Assembly (NCBI GenBank): GCA_002633005.1
Contig: NMRA01000132.1
Span: forward strand, 205,162-265,161
From: Phoronis australis
Taxonomy: Eukaryota > Phoronida > Phoronidae
Direction of reading: 5' to 3'
Length of the DNA: 60,000 bases
Shown in pieces: positions 35,901 through 43,660 of this stretch. Position 1 is the first letter of the stretch. Each line of letters starts with the position of its first letter. Made by a program: the position numbers and the translations under genes. Below the pieces are notes generated by a model. That model was not told where the DNA came from, searched no databases, and saw nothing but the letters and a program-made list of their open reading frames with translations.

Positions 35901-37653
35901 TAAATGTATCAATCAAAGCTGGGTTCGGAGTTTTCCTCTTTTACTAGGATTTCCTCTGTTTTGGCTTTGATTTCCTCTTATTTGATTTACAATTTACTCT
36001 TTTCTCATCTGTTTTTATCATTATTTTGACTTTATTCATGCAAAAAACCATTTCTTGCAGTTAAATTTTACGTCTCAAAAATATTTCTATTATACGAGCC
36101 TGTTTATTTGTAGAACGATAGGTCACTTGGAAAATTTTTCAACTTTTTGACATTGGTCATTACAAGCCCTGTCAAAGATAGGAAGAAGAAGAACTAATAT
36201 CATTTTAAATCTTTCCAATATCTGTAGAATGATATTGAGTCGAGCGGCGCTGGATACGATCATGAACGATCCTATGAGTAGGTGCCCTGGTAATGAAGCG
36301 CCCGATGATATGATGCTTGGTATATGGCTCAATCGGGCAGATATTGACATCACTCATTGCCCACTCCTACACCAGGTCAGTAGATTACCTTAGTTTGTGC
36401 CTGAATCATGTTGTACACACTGGTTTCAGACAAGATGTGCCAAGTTATAGTGTTGTCTCTCCATTTTGCTTGTTGTCATTTTAACTCAAACATGTCTTAT
36501 GTGCCAGTTCAGGTTGTTATAAATACTCTCTCCATCACAAAAACAATTTTTGTTTTAGACTGCTTAACATTATGAAACTGGTCTCAAATTGTTCCTTTAA
36601 GTTAGTCCAAATACGTAGGTGAGGTTTGTGAGCATGGAATGAACTGTCAGTTCATTATTGCTTGTCTGAGAGCAGTTTCATATGAATCCTATCAGCTATT
36701 CTAGACTGTTGATATGATGTTCCGAAGTTAAACAAACTTGGCCATTTTTCAAGGGTCCTACATAACCTAAGGCAGTTCAAAGTGTTAATAATTTAAATAC
36801 TACTAGTATAAAAGATAGTATTTATTTTGTTTATCCAACCCGATCATTGTAGTGCTCTACGCTCAGTGTAATGCCAAGTCACATTTGGCGACGTGGCAAA
36901 AATCCCAGGTTGCCAAACGAAATCTGAGGTCGACAAAACTGAAAATCCCAGGTTGGCAAATTAAATCTGAGGGTGCCGATCAGCCATACTAATATTTCCC
37001 GTGAATCACATTCATTCTCTAACTCAATTGGTGGCCTGTGTTTGCCGACATTGCCCGATTTTTGCGGAACAATTCCGAGTTCTATCTGTTTACTTCCTGT
37101 TGTAATTTAAGCGTGTTTCATGTGTGCTAACTGCTGTCAGTGGTGGCAGCTGCTCTGATTTCATGAAATAAGGGTAACAATTTTGAATCAAAAGTAATGA
37201 ATCTAGGAAAGCTGTTCATAAAATAAAGTTCGGAGGTCAAAACAAACTTTGAAACGAATTTAGGGGGAATTATTTTCTGACATTGTTACTCGCAGTGACG
37301 ACTTCGTGGCAGCTTGAGATTTTCCCAGGTCACCAAATACTATCTGAGGTCACATTGATGACCTGCAGGTCGCCAAATCGTGTGCTGTAGTATGGACGGT
37401 AGGGTTATGTCGTATTTGTTTTATTGACCCGACCTGATTACTATAGTGTGGAAGATAGTAATTATGCCATATTTGTTTTTTATAGGCTCGACCAGATGAC
37501 TATGCCATAGACTATGTGAAGAACCAGGTTCCTATTTCCTTTCACAAGTTTTGGAACAATGATCCCTATGAAGTGTACACAAAGTGGCTAGAGGGACACC
37601 TGGTGTCAGATAATTCAGAAGGTGTTACAGAGCGCAGTCGTCAGGAGCTGTAG
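19350..37653 (+). CDS. B3GLCT: Beta-1,3-glucosyltransferase, complete 13-exon gene
   Basis: Family GT31 enzyme of the ER lumen; known orthologues add glucose in beta-1,3 linkage to O-fucose on thrombospondin type 1 repeats. Exons: 19350-19434, 19678-19790, 21567-21646 (or its duplicate 22724-22803), 26009-26117, 27697-27824, 28199-28253, 28625-28744, 29568-29637 (or 29937-30006), 31615-31728, 32531-32633, 33279-33398, 36228-36375, 37486-37653. All junctions are GT-AG and phases agree, giving 470 residues, close to the roughly 500 of vertebrate orthologues. Visible: signal peptide (1 to about 22), N-terminal region with [10 protein letters not shown] and WIFFCED, catalytic Fringe-like domain with DDD metal-binding motif (320-322), [25 protein letters not shown] (390-397), and C-terminal RQEL, a KDEL-like ER-retrieval signal. 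The start is the ATG that opens the signal peptide. Using both copies of exon 3 or exon 8 would break the frame. Confidence 0.95.
19678..19790 (+). CDS. B3GLCT: B3GLCT exon 2
   Basis: Acceptor TTCTAG|GT, donor GAG|GTGCGT. Encodes residues 29-66 including [19 protein letters not shown], matching the IQSQSNSFH segment at the start of the mature vertebrate protein. Ends in phase 0. Confidence 0.9.
20884..20941. repeat. AT microsatellite in B3GLCT intron 2
   Basis: (TA)n with an ATACAT interruption. It is flanked on both sides by the same AACAATAGATAAACTCCACTCG sequence in direct orientation (about 20858-20882 and 20941-20963), so the array sits inside a short tandem duplication. Confidence 0.85.
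21047..22211 (+). repeat. 1.16 kb duplicated block with exon 3, copy 1
   Basis: Near-identical to 22213-23369 and separated from it by one N at 22212. It spans the end of intron 2, B3GLCT exon 3a and part of intron 3. Differences include a missing CTCTGCTGT-type stretch, single-base changes and one missense change in the exon. Confidence 0.93.
21567..21646 (+). CDS. B3GLCT: B3GLCT exon 3, copy a
   Basis: Encodes residues 67-92 ([15 protein letters not shown], then [11 protein letters not shown]), matching the VLLLHQL and GAWTILPLL segment of vertebrate B3GLCT. Acceptor GTCAG|AAT, donor CCAG|GTGAGT. It is 80 nt long and phase 0 to phase 2, so it can be used only once together with its near-identical copy at 22724-22803. 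Confidence 0.85.
22213..23369 (+). repeat. 1.16 kb duplicated block with exon 3, copy 2
   Basis: Tandem copy of 21047-22211 starting immediately after the lone N, carrying exon 3b. After the shared end (ATCACATAAA) the sequence continues into unique intron 3. Confidence 0.93.
22724..22803 (+). CDS. B3GLCT: B3GLCT exon 3, copy b (probable allelic duplicate)
   Basis: Second copy of exon 3 with intact splice sites and reading frame. It differs from copy a by one codon (TCT to ACT, Ser to Thr in HESY/HETY). It lies in a 1.16 kb block repeated around a single N at 22212. Including both copies shifts the frame, so this is most likely the other haplotype placed in tandem by the assembler; mutually exclusive exons are a less likely reading. 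Confidence 0.7.
24470..25410 (-). pseudogene. Unidentified coding relic, antisense in B3GLCT intron 3
   Basis: Minus-strand open stretches follow one another and read like one protein with frameshifts. 25400-25171 gives [20 protein letters not shown] and [18 protein letters not shown]. 25170-24947 gives [33 protein letters not shown] and [11 protein letters not shown]. 24687-24472 is an acidic tail ([15 protein letters not shown]). Composition looks protein-like and the shift between the first two parts sits at about 25172. I do not recognise the family. It may be a decayed retrocopy or transposon ORF. Confidence 0.4.
26009..26117 (+). CDS. B3GLCT: B3GLCT exon 4
   Basis: Acceptor TTTGCAG|GTTG, donor AAG|GTAACT. 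Encodes residues 93-129 with [20 protein letters not shown], equivalent to SSWIFFCEEETRI in the vertebrate protein. Ends in phase 0. Confidence 0.92.
26206..27150 (+). repeat. Divergent tandem repeats with CTCF-like motifs (B3GLCT intron 4)
   Basis: Three diverged units share the order TGTGCCCCCTAGTGGCAATT, a T-rich stretch, then GTTCCTGGATGGATTTTCAT and GAAATTTGGCAAACAG. The best units start near 26206, 26600 and 26985. Related sequence recurs at 58985-59190 and, inverted, at 39490-39620. No coding capacity. Confidence 0.6.
27697..27824 (+). CDS. B3GLCT: B3GLCT exon 5
   Basis: Acceptor TTCCAG|CCT, donor ATAT|GTGAGT. Encodes [17 protein letters not shown] and [10 protein letters not shown] (residues 130-171), matching FLGKALHDEEATIIHHY and FAAGWALSIP. 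Ends in phase 2. Confidence 0.95.
28199..28253 (+). CDS. B3GLCT: B3GLCT exon 6
   Basis: Short 55 nt exon. Acceptor TTGCAG|GACT, donor GAG|GTGAGC. Encodes [18 protein letters not shown], matching KSDFTIDLKHE. It restores phase 0 from the phase-2 donor of exon 5. Confidence 0.92.
28625..28744 (+). CDS. B3GLCT: B3GLCT exon 7
   Basis: Acceptor TTTAG|CTG, donor TGT|GTAAGT; 40 codons (residues 191-230). Encodes the cysteine-bearing linker between the N-terminal and catalytic halves ([12 protein letters not shown], then FDC). Spacing and cysteines fit the vertebrate segment, but this is the least conserved exon. Confidence 0.88.
28908..29232. mobile_element. Fold-back (long inverted repeat) element in B3GLCT intron 7
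   Basis: The left arm (about 28908-29022) contains GTACTTTTTGCTAGACAGCT and GTTCAGGTGTGCAGTTATGA. The right arm (about 29112-29232) is its reverse complement (TCATAACTGCACACCTGAAC, AGCTGTCTAGAAAAAGTAC). The loop is about 90 bases. A further partial arm (AAGCTGTCTAACAAAAAGTA) follows at about 29282. Non-coding MITE or fold-back type. Confidence 0.8.
29513..29880 (+). repeat. 368 bp duplicated block with exon 8, copy 1
   Basis: Almost identical to 29882-30250, separated by one N at 29881. Contains exon 8a and flanking intron bases. Confidence 0.93.
29568..29637 (+). CDS. B3GLCT: B3GLCT exon 8, copy a
   Basis: Acceptor CACCAG|GGT, donor AGGG|GTATGT. Encodes [16 protein letters not shown], matching [12 protein letters not shown], the start of the catalytic domain. 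It is 70 nt, so using it together with copy b would shift the frame. Confidence 0.88.
29882..30250 (+). repeat. 368 bp duplicated block with exon 8, copy 2
   Basis: Tandem copy of 29513-29880 with a handful of substitutions and one indel. Contains exon 8b. Confidence 0.93.
29937..30006 (+). CDS. B3GLCT: B3GLCT exon 8, copy b (probable allelic duplicate)
   Basis: The coding bases read identically to 29568-29637, in a 368 bp block repeated on either side of a single N at 29881. Splice sites are intact. Only one copy can be in the mRNA without a frameshift, so it is best read as an assembly duplicate of one exon. Confidence 0.7.
31203..31277 (-). pseudogene. tRNA-like segment in B3GLCT intron 8
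   Basis: On the minus strand it has A-box-like TGGCCTAGTGTAACAAGAGT and a good T-arm TGGGTTCGAGTCCCA. The acceptor arms do not pair convincingly, so a tRNA-derived SINE head or tRNA pseudogene is more likely than a functional tRNA. Confidence 0.5.
31615..31728 (+). CDS. B3GLCT: B3GLCT exon 9
   Basis: Acceptor GTTACAG|TG, donor TCAG|GTAGGT. Encodes [20 protein letters not shown] and [13 protein letters not shown], matching IPIVKQTW and IPTVDLGIPNTD. The first two bases complete a Val codon with the last G of exon 8. Ends in phase 1. Confidence 0.95.
32133..32246 (+). repeat. 36-base minisatellite in B3GLCT intron 9
   Basis: Three direct copies of a unit beginning ACAATGTGGTGTTCACATGG and ending GTAGACACTGCAGG; the first has an 8-base insertion. 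It runs into a second, longer repeat. Confidence 0.85.
32220..32446 (+). repeat. 65-75 base tandem repeat and CT-rich run before exon 10
   Basis: Three diverged units, each GGCTTGTAGACACT, then GATCCAC or GATCCTC, then TTCCTCCCAATT and a CTCTCTC run. The last passes into CT/CCCT low complexity and the N gap. Confidence 0.75.
32447..32523. other. Assembly gap (N run) before B3GLCT exon 10
   Basis: 77 Ns following a CT-rich low-complexity run (CTCTCCCTCTCC...). It removes the acceptor pyrimidine tract of intron 9. Confidence 0.99.
32531..32633 (+). CDS. B3GLCT: B3GLCT exon 10 (DDD motif)
   Basis: Encodes [10 protein letters not shown] and [13 protein letters not shown] (residues 292-325). The DDD triad at 320-322 is the metal and nucleotide-sugar binding motif of GT31 enzymes. 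The acceptor reads TGTCAAG|GT only seven bases after an N gap (32447-32523), so its pyrimidine tract is missing from the assembly. Donor is TTAG|GTAGGT, phase 2. Confidence 0.93.
33279..33398 (+). CDS. B3GLCT: B3GLCT exon 11
   Basis: Acceptor TTTCAG|AGT, donor TCGGG|GTATGT. Encodes [21 protein letters not shown] and [11 protein letters not shown] (residues 326-365), matching LSCYDSGEPVFLGERYGYG and GGYSYITGGGG. This is the core of the Fringe-like fold. Confidence 0.95.
33557..34273. mobile_element. Terminal-inverted-repeat element in B3GLCT intron 11
   Basis: Left arm CAGTGCAGCCACCGAATTGT TAGACTTCGTCCGGTCTGCC (33557-33610) is matched in inverted orientation by GGTAGACCGAACGAAGTCTA ATAATCCGTTAGCTGCACTG (34230-34273) with several mismatches. 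About 0.7 kb overall with no supported ORF, so probably a non-autonomous DNA element. Confidence 0.55.
35925..36166 (+). repeat. Dispersed repeat family R1, copy 1
   Basis: TC-rich head (TTCCTCTTTTACTAGGATTT, TTCCTCTTATTTGATTT) followed by CAGTTAAATTTTACG, AAAAATATTTCTATTATACG, GTAGAACGATAGGTCACTTG and TTGTCATT-like sequence. Copies at 40478-40711 and 59625-59748. Confidence 0.75.
36228..36375 (+). CDS. B3GLCT: B3GLCT exon 12
   Basis: Acceptor TCTGTAG|AATG, donor CACCAG|GTCAGT. Encodes [25 protein letters not shown] and ITHCPLLHQ (residues 366-415). The APDD acidic motif lies where GT31 enzymes place their catalytic base. Ends in phase 0. Confidence 0.95.
37486..37653 (+). CDS. B3GLCT: B3GLCT exon 13 (stop; RQEL end)
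   Basis: Acceptor TTTATAG|GCT. Encodes [20 protein letters not shown] and the terminal RQEL, then TAG at 37651. [10 protein letters not shown] matches [10 protein letters not shown], and RQEL stands where the vertebrate enzyme ends in REEL. Confidence 0.95.
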   Translation, partial: ARPDDYAIDYVKNQVPISFHKFWNNDPYEVYTKWLEGHLVSDNSEGVTERSRQEL

Positions 37654-38735
37654 CTATCCCATGCTGGTGAGGTTGGTGATGGGAACCACAAGAAGTGACA
37701 AGAGGTGCTGATTATGTGGGGAATGGTGTTGGTGAACAACAGTTTAGTTTCAGCAGTTCTTTGGATAGTTAAGCGTATTGAATATATTTGATATTAGTTT
37801 GTTAGGTATCCTTTGGGTTGATACTGCTTTTCCATGCACAATGTAACACAATGGGAATTTTAGCAATCCTCTTGTGGTTGCTTTTGTGTGTGGTGCCCAT
37901 TTTTAGGAGCTCTGGTTGCTGTGAGGAACAATGTCTCTGTATACATAGTTTGTTATGGTGTCAAAATAGCGATCATGGTGCCATCTGGAGAATTATCTTG
38001 ATCAAGATTTTGTATATTGTTGACAGTGAGACGTCCTGGGACAACTCCAAGATGTGAAAAACAGAAGACATTTGATAGTCAAGGGTTATATACATACAGC
38101 TGTAAGCTATACTTATGTACAGTGGAACAGTCAGATGAGCGTTGTTTGGTATAAATAGCAGAACTTCAGCTGATAGTTAACACACCCATGGAGGTCAAGT
38201 CATCAAACTAACATAAGTTTCCGACAGCTGAATAAGCAACAAGTGCCAAGAATTAGATTTACCCTGATGTTAGTTGACTCCTGGAAACTGGAGTGAATTC
38301 GTCCGATTTAGTTATATCATGACACTTTCTTGACATGTAGGTCACAAGGTGCTAGTTACTTGAAAAGCTTTACCAAGTTTTACAGTTACTTTTTATCGAT
38401 GTTAAGTGGTTTTTAATCTCCTGTGTCAAATTATTGAATTGGTGGCGTTAATGTAGCCAGTTTTTATGCATCCACGTCAATATATGTTGGTGCATTATGC
38501 CCATCGGTCTAATTTGTGGCTGGCCGCATCTGGTCAGCCAGTGTCCTCTGTTTTATCTCCAAATCACCAAGATGGATATTTCGTGAATAGAGCAACATTC
38601 ATGAGCAAATTTTCAGCTACTTTCGAGTACCAGTACCCCCTAGTTGAAAAGTTGGCTAATAAGTTTGTTCCTGTCTTGTTTCTGATAGATTCGACTTATA
38701 CCCCCCCCCCCCCACTTAATGGCTGTTTTATTTCT

Positions 38736-38741
38736 AATAAA
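38736..38741 (+). terminator. B3GLCT: Candidate polyadenylation signal for B3GLCT
   Basis: First AATAAA hexamer I find downstream of the B3GLCT stop codon, giving a 3' UTR of about 1.1 kb. Another AATAAA lies at 39944-39949. Assigned by position only; transcript ends are needed to choose. Confidence 0.3.
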
Positions 38742-40477
38742 CACCTCTAGAAGCATACCGTTTGCAATTTAGTCCTGGTCGCATTTCAACACTGCATTGT
38801 TGAATGTAAATATAACTTGCTCAAGTTTTATATTCACTGATTTGAGATTCAACAATTTGATGTTTAAACTCATGTTAGGTCAGGTCAAATTTGGCAGGAA
38901 GTGTTCCTGTGAACAAAGTTATTTCTTCCCCACTGTAGACAGTCTTGGAAGACAGCATTTCACTTTTTCTACTGGTTTATTCCTGCCGACAGTTTACACT
39001 CTGGCAGCAACTTCCACGAAACAAGTTTGACATTGGACAAGTTATTATATTTGTTTCATTTTGCCACTGTATGTCTTTGACGTTAATAGTGTAACGAGCG
39101 TCTCATCTGCTAGTGCTTTGTAAATCAGGGCGCAAGAATCTCACGGGAATGCAAGATTATGGAAGACTTGGTCACATTTTGCCGAGTATTACAGCCCAGG
39201 CAAGGTGGTGTCTAGACATGTGGACTCAATGCTCAATGTATCACTCCAAATATCCTGTGCAAACAATTTTCCCTTGCCTCAGTCTTGCTGATCATCTTGC
39301 GAATTGCCATCTTGCAGTGTACTGCGTATTCCCGCACCATTAGACCCATGGGCGTCTTTGCGGAACTGCGCTTATATGCGAAGCTTAGGCGAATGAGCCA
39401 ACATGCGAACCATTTGAATAGGTAGAAAAGTCCACGAAAAAGGCATTATCTGGGATGCAGGCTCATGGCCCTAAGAGGTGCGGCAGTATGGTAATACAAA
39501 ACTGTTTACCAAGTTTCTTCAAAATACGCCAAGGAACTCTAGTGAGGCAAAGTAAAAAGTTGCTATTAGGAGGCACAGCATAGTCAAAACGGGTGCGCTT
39601 ATATGCAAATTAATGTGTGGACTTGTGCTGAGGACATTACTGGCTATGTATGTAAAACTTACGCGCATGCACCAATATGTGAATCACTTCGATAAAACGA
39701 GGCTGCGAAAATGGGCATTATTTCGTATATAAGCCCATGTGCTGGATGTCGAGGCAATATGGTAAAAGTTATTTTGATTCTTGTACAATATTTGAAGCTT
39801 TTGTTGATTGCCATTGGACAGATGCTGTAAAATTTTGTTGGTTCTTGTTATTGGTTATATATTTTATAACAATTTTACTATTGCATTGCTTCACTTAAAA
39901 TTCATAAGTATTGTTGTTATGAGAAAACACGTAGTGAACAAAAAATAAATGAACTGTTCAAATACCAAAAATTCTTGTTGGTCTAAACCAGCTTAGCAGC
40001 TTTTGTGATGTGGTGCAAGAAATCCGCTTGGCTACTTGACTACAGTTTGAATTACTATCATATCCGTGTTTCATACATTTTGATATTCATATCCACGGGT
40101 GCAACCGACCTGAGAACCCCGCCTTTGCACCGGTAGCGTCAAAGCTTGTTTACATAATGAAATAGTCAAATTCGAATATCTCAAAATCATAGAGAAGAAC
40201 GTTTTAGATAATAAATGTTAGGAGTCATTTAGTAGGTCGCTCTACATTCAATAGATTTCATAGACCAAGTTTTGCAATGATTGTTCAAACCGTTGATGAG
40301 ACACCTCCAAATCAAAAGAAAATTCAAAATGGCGGTCATAGGGGCCATGTCCGGCGCCGGAATGTATATTTCACATGAAAGTCACCATAGACGTAAAAGC
40401 CATTGAAACTAAGTCATCGTTAATTTTGTCAAAAATGTATTTCGACTAAAAGGTCTTTGTGCACACCATCTTCAGGT

Positions 40478-40711
40478 TTTGGGATATTCCTCTTTTAAGA
40501 GGATCTCCTCTTTTTGGTTTTGATATCCTCTTATTTGATTTCCAGTTTCCTCTCTGTTGTCTCTTTTTGTCATTACTTTGACTTTATTCTTGCAAAAACA
40601 TTTTATTTCAGTTAAATTTTACAACACAAAAATATTTCTATCACACGAGCCTATTTGTGGAACAATACATCACCTGGAAAATTTTCCTGTTTTTGTCATT
40701 TGTCATTCCAA
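40478..40711 (+). repeat. Dispersed repeat family R1, copy 2
   Basis: Same order of motifs as copy 1: TATTCCTCTTTTAAGAGGAT, TCCTCTTATTTGATTTCC, CAGTTAAATTTTACAAC, AAATATTTCTATCACACGAG, GGAACAATACATCACCTGGA. Confidence 0.75.
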
Positions 40712-41269
40712 CAGATACGATTGAAACTTCGTGTTCCAGTTGTATACTCATCTTAAAGGAGGGTGCCACCAAAAACAACGTATTGTTTATCAATTAAGAT
40801 CCAGTAGCTCCAATCGATAACAGCAAGCTCAGTTCTTTTACCCGACACTAGACGGCAGACGGAGGCGTTGAAATTAACCAATGACGTCACAGGTTCTAAT
40901 ATAGCATGCTCACAGTTCACAAAACGATTACAGGTGATGTAAAACCCTTACAAATACATTAAGTTTTTAAACAAGTGAGTCGTTTTATTTCGCTGTTACG
41001 AATTTATAGAAACTGTTGAACGTACTATCACGGCCTACAAAGTTCGGTACTAGGCCTACTTACCGAGGTCAGTCGCGGGAAGTTTGAAGTCACTTCGGTG
41101 ATAAATAAGAATTATTCGTCCGTGAAATGCAGACAGGAGAGCATATAGGCGTATGTTGTAATTTTTGACTTGCGAATTGTTTCTGTTCTAAATACAAAAC
41201 TCGTTATAGCTCACTGGCTTGGAACCTTTTTTAGATATTTATTATCATTTACAAAGAATTACTAAAACA

Positions 41270-42120
41270 AACAAACAAACAAATAAGTACACCATTCATG
41301 CATGCATGGACACCTCAGGAAGACCATTCTCGTATATCGTTTAAAGTAAATATCTTCTTGAACAATAAAATTTTCCCATTTCGCAGAGAAGCTGTCATAT
41401 ACAAAGTTTTTATATGCAATTAATTTTTCAGCATTACAGTACTCATAAGTATATTTAACGAACTTGTGAAAATTAGGTATATTTTTGTGACATCTCTCCT
41501 TGTAAATGTTCTATTTAGCTCGAAGAAGCAAAATGTTAAATAGAAAATCATGCGTCTTGTAAAGTCCAAGAATAACACTATCGTAAGACAGACAGTTGGG
41601 AAGCTGAATGCGACACTTTTTAAGTAGCTTTCCGAATTCCTTCCAGAAATCTTGTACAAAGCTACATTCCCAAAAAAGGTGGGACAGCGTCTCTGGAGCT
41701 TTATTACAAAAGGAACGTAAATCAGAATCCCTAACACATATTTTTACTAAAAAAGTATTTTTTGTAGTATTCCATATTGGAACCACCTAATATGGGAATC
41801 CTTTGTAATTTTGTAAGGTAAGGCATATATTTTCTTCCAATCTAAACTAATCTCCTAGCTCTATTTCCCATTTACACTCTTAACGCCATTAAAGACTGAA
41901 CAAATATGTCTACAACCCTTCAAATCTTTCCGTTAATGAGCAATTGCTAAAGGCATGCAAAGAGAGTAGACATTAACACTTTTAAATTTACTTTGGAATA
42001 GACTTTTTGATTCCTTTTTAGAACAGAAACAACACCATCATATTCTACAAAGTTGGTTTTTACATCGAACCTATTTTTCATATTGTTTAAACTAACAAAA
42101 TCACCATCAGAGGTATACAT
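41270..42120 (-). mobile_element. Tx1/L1-like LINE, 3' segment (interrupted element)
   Basis: Continuation of the element at 43661-44410 past a nested insertion. The minus strand reads MYTSDGDFVSLNNMKNRF and TNFVEYDGVVSVLK. After frameshifts come SFCNKAPETLSHLFWECSFV (the zinc-binding-like C-terminal motif of these LINEs) and NIPNFHKFVKYTYEYCNAEK. Several frame breaks and stops mark it as dead. It ends near an AAAC repeat (about 41262-41284, TTTG on the element strand). Confidence 0.75.
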
Positions 42121-43660
42121 GCTTTTCTAAGATGTTTGAAAAACTTATTTATAATCAACTTTACGAATATTTTCAATCTAATGGCTTGCTACATCCTGCC
42201 CAATATGATTTTTGTGGGGGGCACTTAACAGAACTGGCTTTAGTTGAAATTATGGATAGAATTGTCAAGGCTATGGAAAATAATAAATTACCCCTGGCCA
42301 TTCTAATTGATCTTTCCAAAGCTTTTGAATCTTTAAGTCATTCAATTTTGCTTGACAAACTTTTATATTATGGTTGTAACCCCTTGTCTTTAAGTTTCTT
42401 GAGAAACAATTTCTCTAATCGGGCTCAGTATGTTCAAATTAACAACACAAAATCTAACACAGTTCCAATTCTACGAGGTGTCCCACAGGGGTCTATATTG
42501 GGTCCGTTATTATTCATCATTTATATGAATGATTTTGTAAAGTGCACAAGTTTCTTTGACTTCATACTTTATGCTGATGATACTACTATTATTAATGGTA
42601 TTTATAGCACCTTGTCTGTAAATGAGTCACGCATGTTTTGTCCGGAGCTGGTGAAAATTCAGTCTTGGTTAAATGTAAATGGACTGCTTTTAAATGCAAC
42701 TAAAACAAATTTCATGGTTTTTCATAAACCCCCAAAACGTATTGATGATTTTTATTTTAAGTTTAATAATTTGGAAATTGAAATAGTTCGTTCTTTCAAT
42801 TTACTTGGTGTTACCATCAACGAAAACTTGTTATGGAGTCCACACATAAACAATTTGTTGAGAAAGATAAGCAGATTCTGTGGTGTTCTTAATAACATAA
42901 AACATTTCTTGCCCTTTGAAACTTTGAAAACTATATATAATGGCCTTGTCCTTCCTCATTTTAATTATTGCATTCTGCTATGGGGGTGAACATCATAGAA
43001 TATTTAAATTACAGAAAGAGGTTATTCGCAATATTACCTCTACCTCTGCCCATACAGATCCTTTATTTAAGACTACACAAATACTCAAAATAAAGGACTT
43101 GTATGTTGTTGCTATTATTAAATTTTTCTACAAATATGTTCATAATTACTTACCTTCATTTTTAACACGTTCAATTCAATAACTCGTGGGTCTGTTCATG
43201 AACATTACACTAGGCAACGACATCTTTTACATACTCCCCGTTGTACTAAATCATTTGCTGAAGATTCAGTTCGAAATGCCCTACCTCATATCATTAATAA
43301 CCTTCCTGAAAGTGTCTCCCAAAAACTTTTTATCTATTCGTTGTCCTCTGTTATAAATTATTTTAAGAATCGTTGTTTTGAAAATTATGAACTTGAGTGC
43401 ACTATTCCCAACTGCTTTGTGTGTAACTATTTTCGATAATCTCTCCCTGTCTTTACACAAGTAGTTTTAAAGTACATTATCACCTAATTTTTATAGTTCT
43501 GATTATCTGTAATGCTGTATTTTTTCTTTCTTATTCTCTGGTGGCTCCGTGGTCAGCGGACCTCTCGGGTCCTTCACGGAATCTTCATAAGCGTAGATCT
43601 GTATCAACTGTATTTTTTGTTTTTTGACTTAAAGTGAATAAAGTGTATTACTACTACTAC
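42121..43660 (+). mobile_element. Jockey/CR1-type LINE inserted into the antisense LINE
   Basis: Non-LTR reverse transcriptase, 5'-truncated: it starts inside the RT domain at FSKMFEKLIYNQLYEYF. Visible RT motifs: LPLAILIDLSKAFESLSHS, RGVPQGSILGPLLFIIYMND, and the active-site FILYADDTT (about 42558-42584). The first frame stops at 42989 (HFNYCILLWG). The C-terminal part continues in a second frame (GEHHRIFKLQKEVIRN) and then a third (SVHEHYTRQRHLLHTPRC, ending NCFVCNYFR), so two frameshifts inactivate it. The 3' end is a short TAC microsatellite. Flanked by TACAT on both sides. Confidence 0.88.
43546..43580 (+). other. Stem-loop in LINE 3' UTR
   Basis: TCCGTG (43546-43551) pairs with CACGGA (43575-43580), and inside it GGACC (43558-43562) pairs with GGTCC (43568-43572). 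It sits about 80 bases before the TAC tail, where LINE reverse transcriptases often recognise their RNA. Confidence 0.5.

Larger units (their letters stand above)
37654..41269. other. Intergenic region after B3GLCT
   Basis: Holds the 3' UTR at its start, a poly-C run (38702-38713), R1 copy 2, and a two-unit diverged repeat at about 39355-39770 (units share GCGCTTATATGC, AGGCATTAT or GGGCATTAT, GGCAATATGGTAA). No coding signal. Confidence 0.5.
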
